Assembly: GCA_030247555.1 (NCBI GenBank)
Contig: JAOTSD010000041.1
Coordinates: 1 to 34,135, forward strand
DNA: 34,135 nucleotides
Source of the DNA: Siculibacillus sp.
GTDB lineage: Bacteria; Pseudomonadota; Alphaproteobacteria; Rhizobiales; Ancalomicrobiaceae
Direction: 5' to 3'
Under the pieces are notes generated by a model. The model did no database searches and was not told the origin of the DNA. It was given only the letters and a program-made list of their open reading frames with translations. This document shows positions 8,237 to 15,594 of the stretch, piece after piece. The first letter of the stretch is position 1; the number at the start of each line of letters is the position of its first letter. The position numbers and the translations under genes were made by a program.

Positions 8237-8962
8237 TCACGTCCCGCGATCGCCCGGCGCGCTCACCACCGTTCCGGAGAAGGGTTCGACCCAGACCATG
8301 TGGTCGACGATCGCCTTCACCCCGGGCACGTTCTCAACCGCCACCCGAATCGCCTCGCGTTGGCGTTCGTCGAGGATCGAGCCCCACAGTTCGACCTCGC
8401 CGGCGACCGCGCGGATGTCGAGCGAGGTCGAGGGCGCCCAGCCGTGACCGGCCAGCGCCGCCTTCACCTCCGCCACCAACTCGGCGTCGCCGATCTCGAC
8501 CGGCGCCGCCGGCGCCTCGGCGAAGACGCCGGAGAGCGCTCTCAGCACATCCGCCCGCGACACCACCCCGACCAGCGATTCGCCCTCCACCACCGGCAGG
8601 CGTTTCACCCGCTGGTCGATCATCGTCTCGACCACCTCGTCGAGCCCGGTCGTGGGCGCCACGGTGATCGGCGTGCGGGTCATCACCTCTTCCACCCGCC
8701 GGCCGTGGGCTTGGACGTAATCCTCCGCCGAACGCCCCGGGCCGAAGAGGAATTCGAGCCACTTCGCCCGCTTCTTCTCGGTGCCGAGTTCCGCCCGGAC
8801 CAGCAGGTCGCCCTCGGTGATCACGCCGACCAGTCGGCCGGCCTCGTCCACCACCGGCAACCCGCTGACGCGGGCGTCGAGCATCGCCCGCACCGCCTCG
8901 GCGACCGAAGCCCCGGGCGAGATCGTCATCGGATCGCGGGTCATCACCTCGTCGGCGCGCAT
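8237..8962 (-). CDS. CBS-pair and BON domain protein
   Basis: This 241-residue cytoplasmic protein starts MRADEVMTRDPMTISPGASV. It holds two CBS motifs, each ending in the usual LPVVDE..RLVGVITEGDLL or LPVVEGESLVGVVSRADVL form. A BON-like domain follows (about residues 165-235, with VKAALAGHGW and GEVELWGSILDERQREA). CBS pairs usually bind adenosine nucleotides and act as energy sensors; BON domains are thought to bind lipid or membrane surfaces. The combination is common in alphaproteobacteria, with roles poorly known. The ATG at 8962 has a GGAGGACC ribosome-binding site. A FixK/FNR-type sequence lies about 118 bases upstream, which would fit induction at low oxygen. Confidence 0.9.
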   Translation of the reverse strand: MRADEVMTRDPMTISPGASVAEAVRAMLDARVSGLPVVDEAGRLVGVITEGDLLVRAELGTEKKRAKWLEFLFGPGRSAEDYVQAHGRRVEEVMTRTPITVAPTTGLDEVVETMIDQRVKRLPVVEGESLVGVVSRADVLRALSGVFAEAPAAPVEIGDAELVAEVKAALAGHGWAPSTSLDIRAVAGEVELWGSILDERQREAIRVAVENVPGVKAIVDHMVWVEPFSGTVVSAPGDRGT

Positions 8963-9079
8963 GATCGGTCCTCCACGGCTCGGCCCTGACCTTCGTCCTC
9001 CGTTTCGCCGGCCGTCAACGGAAATCTGGGGTCCGGTCGCGCCCACCGCGATCGGGGAGAGCGCGTAACGGCCATGTGG

Positions 9080-9093
9080 TTGCGCTCGATCAA
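9080..9093. promoter_or_regulatory. FixK/FNR-type box between divergent genes
   Basis: TTGCGCTCGATCAA fits the rhizobial FixK2 consensus TTG(A/C)-N6-(T/G)CAA exactly and the FNR consensus TTGAT-N4-ATCAA at 8 of 10 positions. It lies in the 298-base gap between the CBS-BON gene (minus) and the ABC export unit (plus). It could serve either; the CBS gene is the likelier target because CBS proteins often belong to low-oxygen regulons. No good -10 is visible at the expected spacing. Confidence 0.45.
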
Positions 9094-9260
9094 TGCCGAG
9101 CCTCGCACTCCGGTGTCCCATTCGGACGAACGGGGGACGAGCGTGGATCCGCTCCGGGCGATCGCCGGCGACGGCGACACCCTTCGGCGGGTCGAGTTCA
9201 TGGAACCGGTCGGCCGGCGCGACACGTCGTCGTCCCGGCGATCGAAGGCGAGCCCCGAAC

Positions 9261-10592
9261 GTGATCACTTCCACCCGAAGTCCCCTCCTGCGCCGCGCCC
9301 TGCGTTGGCTCCTCCTCGCCGCCGGCGCCGTCCTGCTCGCTTGGGGGACGAGCGAATTCGTCCTCGGCCCGCGTGTCTTCGTGGTGGCCCCCGAGCGCGG
9401 CGAAGTGGTCCGTTCGATCGTCGCCACCGGCCGCATCCTCGCCCCCTACCGCGTCGACATCGGCGCCCAGATCACCGGAACCGTCGCCGAGATCCCGGTC
9501 GCCGAGGGACAGACGGTGACGCGCGATCAGGTCCTCGTCCGGCTCGACGGCCGCGAGGCGGAGGCCAACGTCCGCCTCGCCGAAGCGGCCCTCGCCCAGT
9601 CGCGGGCGAAGCTGCGCCAGATCGAGGACGTGATCCTGCCGGTCGCCCGCCAGTCCGTCGCCCAGGCCGAGGCCAACCTCGCCGCCGCCCAGGCCGCCTT
9701 CTCGCGCGTCGAGAAACTCAAGGAGACCGGCTTCGCCACCCAGGCGCAGGTCGACGACGCCCGCAAGGCCCGCGACGTCGCCGTCGCTCAGACGCGCTCC
9801 GCCCATTTGCAGCTCGAATCGAGCCGGCCCGGCGGCACCGAGCGGGTGATGGCGGAGGCCGCGGTCGCCCAGGCCGAGGCTTCCGCCGCCGCCTCCCGCA
9901 CCAAACTCGCCTACACCGTCATCACCGCCCCCGCCGACGGCGTCCTCATCGCCCGTTCGATCGAGCGCGGCGACGTCGTCCAGACCGGCAAGACGCTGAT
10001 GACCCTGTCGCCGAGCGGCGAGACCCAAGTGGTGGTGCAGATCGACGAGAAGAACATGGGTCTCGTCGCGGTCGGCCAGAAGGCGCTGGTCTCCGCCGAC
10101 GCCTACCCGGACGACCGCCTCCCCGCCGACCTCGTCTACGTCAACCCGTCCGTCGACCCGCAGACCGCCACCGTCCAGGTCAAGCTGCGCCTGCCGAACC
10201 CGCCGGCCTACGTCCGCCAGGACATGACCGTCTCCGTCGACATCGAGGTGGCGCGCCGGCCCGACGCGCTGGTGCTACCGACCACCGCCGTCCACGATCC
10301 GCTCACCCGCCGCGCCTGGGTGCTCGTCGTCGAGGACGGACGGGCGGTGCGCCGCGAGGTCGTCGTCGGCCTGCGCGGCGAGAGCCGCATCGAGATCGTC
10401 GAGGGCCTCGCGGCGAGCGACCGGGTGATCCCGGTGCGCGCCAAGGTCGAGGCCGGCGACCGCGTCCGCCCCGTCGCTCCCGTCTCGACCGGAGGCGGCT
10501 CCGCCGCCGCGGATCGGCCGCGACAGGGACAGGGACAGGGACAGGGCGCCGGCTCCGGCCGGGGCGGCGGGATGGGTCGGGGGATGTTCTGA
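9261..10592 (+). CDS. ABC-export periplasmic adaptor (HlyD/MacA-like)
   Basis: This 443-residue membrane-fusion protein has one N-terminal membrane anchor (residues ~10-32, LRWLLLAAGAVLLAWG). It contains a split lipoyl domain (VDIGAQITGTVAEIPVAEGQ and YTVITAPADGVLIARSIERG) flanking an Ala/Gln-rich helical hairpin. A beta-barrel and membrane-proximal domain (SVDPQTATVQVKLRL) follow, then a low-complexity Gly/Gln/Arg/Met-rich tail. It would link the inner-membrane ABC permease to an outer-membrane channel of TolC type. GTG at 9261 is the chosen start because the anchor follows directly; upstream residues in the frame are Arg/Ser-rich and unlike the family. The ribosome-binding site (AAGGCGAG) is weak, so the start is uncertain. 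The stop overlaps the permease start (TGATG). Confidence 0.88.
   Translation: MITSTRSPLLRRALRWLLLAAGAVLLAWGTSEFVLGPRVFVVAPERGEVVRSIVATGRILAPYRVDIGAQITGTVAEIPVAEGQTVTRDQVLVRLDGREAEANVRLAEAALAQSRAKLRQIEDVILPVARQSVAQAEANLAAAQAAFSRVEKLKETGFATQAQVDDARKARDVAVAQTRSAHLQLESSRPGGTERVMAEAAVAQAEASAAASRTKLAYTVITAPADGVLIARSIERGDVVQTGKTLMTLSPSGETQVVVQIDEKNMGLVAVGQKALVSADAYPDDRLPADLVYVNPSVDPQTATVQVKLRLPNPPAYVRQDMTVSVDIEVARRPDALVLPTTAVHDPLTRRAWVLVVEDGRAVRREVVVGLRGESRIEIVEGLAASDRVIPVRAKVEAGDRVRPVAPVSTGGGSAAADRPRQGQGQGQGAGSGRGGGMGRGMF
10523..10546 (+). repeat. Four tandem ACAGGG hexamers in the adaptor tail
   Basis: Four perfect copies of ACAGGG encode a Gln-Gly run near the C-terminus of the adaptor. Being hexameric, changes in copy number would lengthen or shorten the tail without a frameshift. 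Confidence 0.9.
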
Positions 10593-11810
10593 TGCGGCGC
10601 TGGCTGCCCTTCGAATGGATCGCCGCGATCCGGTTCCTGCTCGAGGGCCGGATGCAGTCGCTGTTCATCGTCGCCGGCGTCACCATCGGCGTCGGGGTCA
10701 TCGTCTTCATGTCGGCGATGCTGGAGAGCATGACGGCGAACATGATGCGGCGGATCCTCAATTCCCAGCCGCACATCTCGATGGTGCCGCCCGACGAGGT
10801 GGCGCGGCCTTTGCGCGAAGGCGAAGCCTCGCTCGTCCTCGGCACGGTCCAGCGCCGCACCCAGCGCACCCGCTCGATCGACCAGTGGCAAGCGGTGCGC
10901 CGCGACCTCGAGCGCAACCCCGAGGTCACCCACGTCGCCCCGGTCGTCACCGGCTCGGTGCTCGCCTCGCGCGGCGTCGCCTCGCGCTCGGTGAGCGCCA
11001 TCGGCATCGAGCCGGAGCGCTATTTCACCATCATCGACCTGCCCGGCAACATCGTCGCCGGCCAGCCGCGCCTCTCCGCCGAGGACGTGGTGATGGGCGC
11101 CGACCTCGCCAAGGAACTCGGCGTCGAGGTCGGCGACAAGGTGCGCTTCACCGCCGCGAACGGCACCATGATGACCTTGACCGTCTCCGGCCTCTTCGAT
11201 CTCGGCAACCGTTTCACCAATCTGCGCAACGTCTACGTGGCGCTGAGGACCGGCCAGGCGCTGCTCGGCCTGATCGGCGGCTCCACCGCCATCGAGGTGA
11301 CGGTCGCCGACGTCTACGCCGCCGAGGACGTGGCGCAGGTGCTCCAGGCGACCACCGGCGTCGGCGCCGACAGCTGGATCAAGACCAACGCCCAGTTCTT
11401 CAACGTGATGAACATCCAGTCGATCTCCAACACCACCATCCGCCTGCTGGTCGGCCTGTCGGTCGCCTTCGGCATCGCCTCGGTGCTGATCGTCTCGGTG
11501 GTGCAGCGTTCCAAGGAGATCGGCATCCTGCGCGCCATGGGCGCCTCGCGCGGTCAGATCCTGCGCGTCTTCCTCGTCCAGGGCGGCGTCCTCGGGCTGA
11601 TCGGATCGCTCTTCGGCTCCTCGCTCGGCCTCGTCGCCATCTGGGCCTTCCACGCGATCGCCCGCAATCCCGACGGCAGCGAGTTCTTCCCCCTCATCAT
11701 CGACTGGTGGCTGCCGGTGTCGGCGGCGTTGATGGCGACGGCGACCGGGGTCGTCGCCGCCGTCACCCCGGCGCTGCGCGCCGCCCGTCTCGACCCGGTG
11801 GTGGCGATCC

Positions 11811-11818
<8 letters not shown>
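10592..11818 (+). CDS. ABC-export permease (MacB/FtsX type)
   Basis: This 408-residue inner-membrane permease has the FtsX/MacB layout. One N-terminal membrane helix (about residues 24-46, [20 protein letters not shown]) is followed by a large periplasmic MacB_PCD domain to about residue 270. Three C-terminal helices then contain [21 protein letters not shown], the cytoplasmic loop with [14 protein letters not shown], and final segments ending [16 protein letters not shown]. The loop contacts the ATPase; such systems move substrates from the periplasmic side by mechanotransmission. The ATPase is a separate gene, as in DevBCA and LolCDE, rather than fused as in E. coli MacB. The start overlaps the adaptor stop by one base (TGATG), so translation is probably coupled. 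The substrate is unknown. Confidence 0.9.
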
Positions 11819-12530
<712 letters not shown>

Positions 12531-12633
12531 CGTGAGGGCGCACGATCGGGGTGCCTCTGGCGCCCGCTTTCGAGGCCCGCCGAGCCGCTGCGGGACGAAC
12601 CCGGCGAAAAAGTCGGCGGCCGCAAATCCGGCC

Positions 12634-12662
12634 TTGCCCAACCCACGGACCTCGTTTAGAGA
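12634..12662 (+). promoter_or_regulatory. Promoter of tRNA-Cys
   Basis: TTGCCC (12634-12639) and TAGAGA (12657-12662) are separated by exactly 17 bases and end 13 bases before the tRNA. This fits an alphaproteobacterial housekeeping promoter with a very short leader. Confidence 0.6.
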
Positions 12663-12675
12663 TCCGCCTCGGTGA

Positions 12676-12749
12676 GGCCTCGTGGCGGAGTGGTCACGCA
12701 GCGGACTGCAAATCCGTGTACTCCGGTTCGAATCCGGACGAGGCCTCCA
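12676..12749 (+). tRNA. tRNA-Cys (GCA)
   Basis: The 74-base gene folds as a cloverleaf: acceptor GGCCTCG (12676-12682) pairs with CGAGGCC (12739-12745), discriminator T, and encoded CCA at 12747-12749. The anticodon GCA is at 12708-12710 in the loop CTGCAAA, and GGTTCGAATCC forms the T arm. No intron or mismatch is seen in the acceptor stem. Confidence 0.97.
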
Positions 12750-12795
12750 TTCGCTCCCGACCACGACGAGCGACATCCGAAGCGACGACGACGAA

Positions 12796-12824
12796 AAGCC
12801 GGCCCCGCGGCCGGCTTCGTCTTT
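12796..12824. terminator. Bidirectional terminator after tRNA-Cys
   Basis: AAGCCGGCC (12796-12804) and GGCCGGCTT (12809-12817) form a perfect 9-bp stem with loop CCGC. It is followed by CGTCTTT on the plus strand and by TTCG after GGCTT on the minus strand. It lies between tRNA-Cys and the convergent small cysteine protein and can serve both. Confidence 0.75.
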
Positions 12825-12850
12825 GGAGGCGCCTCTCGTCTCTCGCGCCA

Positions 12851-13123
12851 TCAGCGACGGCGCCGCGGTGTCGCACCCTCGTCCGGTGCCACGCCGAAAT
12901 GGCCGAGGATGTCGGCACTGCGGCCGACATAGCCCCGGCATCCCGGCGGGGGGCGCAACACCACGGCGTTCTCGAACCACAGACCGGCCGGCGACATCCA
13001 GCCATAGGAGATGCAACGCTCGCGCAATCCGCAGGTCCGGCAATCACGCTCCGTCGCTCCGGCGTCGGTCACACCGGACGCCGGCCCCGGCGTTTGCGCA
13101 TTGATCGGGAACAACGAAGCCAC
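12851..13123 (-). CDS. Small four-cysteine protein of unknown function
   Basis: This 90-residue frame starts at GTG 13123 behind GAGGTGAG, a good ribosome-binding site though about nine bases away. Four cysteines at residues 28, 31, 37 and 62 give the spacing C-x2-C-x5-C-x24-C, in DCRTCGLRERCISYGWM and RPPPGCRGY. This suggests a bound zinc ion or an iron-sulfur cluster. An aromatic stretch (GLWFENAVVL) lies between the third and fourth cysteines. There is no signal peptide or membrane segment, and I recognise no named family. Support for being real: the conserved-looking Cys pattern, the ribosome-binding site, and a bidirectional terminator just beyond the stop. A later start (GTG, residue 18) is possible. 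Confidence 0.6.
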   Translation of the reverse strand: MASLFPINAQTPGPASGVTDAGATERDCRTCGLRERCISYGWMSPAGLWFENAVVLRPPPGCRGYVGRSADILGHFGVAPDEGATPRRRR

Positions 13124-13560
13124 CGGACCGTTCTCACCTCTCGGCGGACGAGCACATCTCTCGCCTCATCCACGATCGATACGTCTCGCGAGGCGGAAAG
13201 CCCAGCTCGCGACCTCGACACATTTGACCATCGAAGACGTCACGGGTGAATCGGGGCGCGCCCCATCGGTATCCGTCCCCTCCGGCGAAGTCGCTAGATG
13301 GCCTCGACGATGACGATTGCCCCGATGGCGTCCGCAGGACGTCGTCACATCTTTCGCACCACGCTCGCGCGGGCGAGGCGACGGCGGCGATCACCTCCGC
13401 CCCCCCTCGCACGCCTCGGCGACACCATGCCCGATTGCCGAACGGCGTCGATCGACGCACACTGGTTGTGACGGCCTCACCTTTCGGCGACGGCCGGGCG
13501 CGAGCGGAGGGCGTCGATCTTCCGGCGCCGGACGCTCCTGAAAGTGAGGAGCGTGGAAAG
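13124..13560. other. Intergenic gap between divergent genes
   Basis: About 437 bases with no credible gene. It must carry promoters for the small cysteine protein (minus) and the secreted protein (plus). I see no clear -35/-10 pair; TTGTGA near 13465 is the best -35-like sequence on the plus strand but lacks a matching -10. Confidence 0.4.
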
Positions 13561-14346
13561 ATGACGAGATTCATCGCGAACGGACGCTTCGGTCGTGTGA
13601 TCGCAGCGGCTCTCTTCGGCGCTCTGTTCCACCTCGTCGGTGCAGGCCCCTCGGCCGGCCCCGCCTGGTCCCAGGCCGCCGGCCAATTCCGGGGGGTCGC
13701 CCCCTGGCAGGCGCAACGCGCGATCAAAGACTACATGAACCGCTTCATCGTGGCGCAGAAGAAGTTCGGTATCGCCAAGCTCGGCAACACCGACTTTTCC
13801 GTCCGGGTGAAGATCGAAGGATTGACGCGCGTCGAGAACAAGGACCGCGGCACGATGTGGGTGGCGCAGTTCTCCGGTGCCATTCTGCCGCGCGTGTCGA
13901 GGCCGAACGCCGAACAGGGCTACGCCCACGCCATCCTCAAGATCCAGATGAGCCCGACCGGCGGGGTCGAGGTCGTGGTCAACGAGGGGCAAGGGGTCTG
14001 GACCATGCGCCAGAAGACCTCGATCCTCTGGGACGATCTCCCGGAGGACCCGGGCGGCTGGAAGCAGTGGGGCGGTCCCGGTGACGAACCCGAACCGCGC
14101 AACCCGATCGCCGGCGGAACGCCGACACTCGATCACCCGGTGGTTCAGGGAAGCAGCGGCGGGCCGCGGTCGAACCCGATGGGCGATCCCAGAATCAGGG
14201 CACTGGCGGACGAGGTCGCGGCTCTCGGCGCCAAGGTCGCCGAACTGAGGAAGCAGGGCGCCAGCCCGGCGCTTCAGAAGGCCCAGACCGATTGGCAGGA
14301 GGCTCAGCGGAAATACATGGAGGCCATCCGCGCCGCCGGCAGGTGA
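13561..14346 (+). CDS. Secreted protein of unknown function, coiled-coil tail
   Basis: This 261-residue protein starts at an ATG preceded by GTGAGGAGCGTGGAAAG. The N-terminus (FGRVIAAALFGALFHLVGAG) is a signal peptide with probable cleavage after Trp-Ser-Gln-Ala near residue 39, so it should be periplasmic or exported. The mature part has a mixed alpha/beta region (about residues 45-160) with QRAIKDYMNRFIVAQKKFGI and TMWVAQFSGAILPRV. A Gly/Pro-rich linker follows, then a C-terminal helix with heptad-like spacing (ALADEVAALGAKVAELRKQG). I do not recognise the family. It stands alone: the next gene, cobP, is convergent. There are no cysteines and no catalytic motif that I can identify. Confidence 0.8.
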   Translation: MTRFIANGRFGRVIAAALFGALFHLVGAGPSAGPAWSQAAGQFRGVAPWQAQRAIKDYMNRFIVAQKKFGIAKLGNTDFSVRVKIEGLTRVENKDRGTMWVAQFSGAILPRVSRPNAEQGYAHAILKIQMSPTGGVEVVVNEGQGVWTMRQKTSILWDDLPEDPGGWKQWGGPGDEPEPRNPIAGGTPTLDHPVVQGSSGGPRSNPMGDPRIRALADEVAALGAKVAELRKQGASPALQKAQTDWQEAQRKYMEAIRAAGR

Positions 14347-14369
14347 TCGCCTTCGATTCGAAGGGGCGA
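14347..14369. terminator. Hairpin between convergent genes
   Basis: TCGCCTTCG (14347-14355) pairs with CGAAGG..CGA (14359-14369), with two unpaired G residues. It begins at the stop of the secreted-protein gene and ends ten bases before the end of cobP, so it could end both transcripts. Confidence 0.4.
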
Positions 14370-14378
14370 CCGCCGCAC

Positions 14379-14930
14379 TCACCCGGCATCGCCGGCCCGT
14401 GCGTCCTTCAGCACCAGCGGTAGACCGGCGGCGACGAAGGTGACACGGGCGGCGACTTCGGCGACGCGGCGGTTGAGCCGCCCCTGGTGATCGCGGAACC
14501 GCCTCGCCAGGACGTTCTCCGGCACGATGCCGAGGCCGACCTCGTTGGAGATCAGGACCACCGGCCCGCTGGACCGGCGGATCCCGTCGACGAGCCGATC
14601 GATCTCCCCGTCCACGTCGCCGCCGCTTCCCATCAGGTTGGAGAGCCACAGGGTCAGGCAATCGACCACCAGAATTCGTCCCGCCCCGGCCTCGCGGTCG
14701 ATCACGCCGACGAGGTCGCGCCCCTCCTCGATCGTCGTCCACCGCGGCCCGCGCTCGGCGCGATGGGCGGTGATGCGCGCCCGCATCTCGTCGTCGAGCG
14801 GCTCCGCCGTCGCCACCATCACCGGGGCGAGCCCGCTCTCCTCGGCCCGCGCCAACGCCAAACCGGTCTTGCCGGACCGCGCCCCGCCCAGGACGAATTC
14901 GCAGAACGAGCAGGGGGCGACGGTGGTCAT
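14379..14930 (-). CDS. cobP: Cobinamide kinase / cobinamide-phosphate guanylyltransferase
   Basis: This 183-residue bifunctional cytoplasmic enzyme phosphorylates adenosylcobinamide and transfers GMP to it, activating it for attachment of the lower ligand in cobalamin synthesis. Walker A is GGARSGKT (residues 15-22). Other family marks are ILVVDCLTLWLSNLM, VVLISNEVGLGIVPEN and ARRFRDHQGRLNRRVAEVA. The ATG at 14930 has TTGGAG upstream, and the length is usual for CobU/CobP. No other cob gene is adjacent; the CbiX/SirB-type chelatase at 18644 is the only related gene in the window. I looked for a cobalamin riboswitch upstream and found none of its conserved boxes. Confidence 0.94.
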   Translation of the reverse strand: MTTVAPCSFCEFVLGGARSGKTGLALARAEESGLAPVMVATAEPLDDEMRARITAHRAERGPRWTTIEEGRDLVGVIDREAGAGRILVVDCLTLWLSNLMGSGGDVDGEIDRLVDGIRRSSGPVVLISNEVGLGIVPENVLARRFRDHQGRLNRRVAEVAARVTFVAAGLPLVLKDARAGDAG

Positions 14931-15099
14931 CGGGCACTCCAAGGGGATCTGACGGTGTTGCAGTGTCGCAGATTCGCCCCTTCCGGTCGCCTCGCCGGTC
15001 TTGCGCCAACGCGCCGAGCCGACCGACCGGCGTCCCGATTCCGACACGCCGAGAATGCGGAGCCGGCGACACTTCGATCGTCGTACGCGTCGAACGGGC

Positions 15100-15128
15100 T
15101 TGGCAAGCCCGAACGACCTTGCTATAGA
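15100..15128 (+). promoter_or_regulatory. Promoter of tRNA-Asn
   Basis: TTGGCA (15100-15105) and TATAGA (15123-15128) are separated by 17 bases and lie 26 bases before the tRNA. This is a near-ideal housekeeping promoter for this group. Confidence 0.75.
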
Positions 15129-15154
15129 CCGCGCCGCAACACGCCACGGCGTGA

Positions 15155-15230
15155 TCCGCGATAGCTCAGTTGGTAGAGCGTTCGACTGTTAATCGAATGG
15201 TCGCAGGTTCGAGTCCTGCTCGCGGAGCCA
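15155..15230 (+). tRNA. tRNA-Asn (GTT)
   Basis: The 76-base cloverleaf has acceptor TCCGCGA (15155-15161) paired with TCGCGGA (15220-15226), discriminator G and encoded CCA at 15228-15230. The anticodon GTT is at 15188-15190 in the loop CTGTTAA; TAGCTCAGTTGGTAGAGC forms the D arm and GGTTCGAGTCC the T arm. Confidence 0.98.
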
Positions 15231-15236
15231 GTTTCC

Positions 15237-15275
15237 CGAAGGGTCCGACGGTGACGTCGGACCCTTCGTTCGTTT
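15237..15275 (+). terminator. tRNA-Asn terminator, first copy
   Basis: CGAAGGGTCCGAC (15237-15249) and GTCGGACCCTTCG (15256-15268) form a perfect 13-bp stem with loop GGTGAC, starting seven bases after the tRNA. TTCGTTT follows the core stem. It is a strong intrinsic terminator. Confidence 0.8.
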
Positions 15276-15287
15276 CGAGCCCGACGG

Positions 15288-15324
15288 GGGTCCGACGGTG
15301 ACGTCGGACCCTTCGTTCGTTTCG
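15288..15324 (+). repeat. Second copy of the terminator hairpin
   Basis: Bases 15288-15324 repeat bases 15241-15277 without a mismatch (37 bases, offset 47). The copy includes the stem GGGTCCGAC/GTCGGACCC, the loop and the TTCGTTCGTTT tail. It looks like a tandem duplication that left two terminators in series after tRNA-Asn. Confidence 0.9.
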
Positions 15325-15471
15325 GGCAACGAAGCGAACGCGAGCCTCGGCAGCCCCCCCCCGGAGATTTTGAAACCGGACGAATTCGCCCGCCGAGCGA
15401 TCCGTTTCGACCGGATCGCCCCGCCCGCGGGGTGTCGATTGCGACCGCCCACCAACGCCTCCAAAACGCGA

Positions 15472-15501
15472 GTTACCCGGCGTAACCAATTGCAATATAT
15501 G
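15472..15501 (+). promoter_or_regulatory. Candidate promoter and operator of the chemoreceptor
   Basis: TTACCC (15473-15478) and TATATG (15496-15501) are 17 bases apart in the most A/T-rich patch of the region, ahead of the chemoreceptor gene. GTTAC (15472-15476) and GTAAC (15482-15486), an inverted repeat around CCGGC, overlaps the -35, where a repressor or activator could bind. Confidence 0.4.
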
Positions 15502-15594
15502 ATATTTAAACGCCTCGGAACCGGACGGGAAAGGATCGATTAACCGTCGGGAGGGATGATTCGTGTCGAGAGATGGCCTTCGAACGGACACGAC

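Noticed and set aside
10208-11653. A 481-codon minus-strand frame opposite the ABC adaptor and permease
   Set aside because: The composition (His, Asp, Gly, Arg) is that of an antisense shadow, and the plus-strand genes carry clear domain motifs and overlapping stop and start codons.
13246-13560. N-terminal extension of the secreted protein at 13561
   Set aside because: The upstream residues are Arg/Pro/Asp-rich and lack a ribosome-binding site, whereas the ATG at 13561 has one and opens a signal peptide.
14931-15099. Possible cobalamin riboswitch ahead of cobP
   Set aside because: The gene makes it plausible, but I could not find the B12 box or the other conserved core segments on the minus strand.
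15241-15324. Repeat pair considered as a minimal CRISPR array
   Set aside because: There are only two copies, the repeat is a perfect terminator hairpin directly after a tRNA, the interval between them is ten bases, and no cas gene is present.
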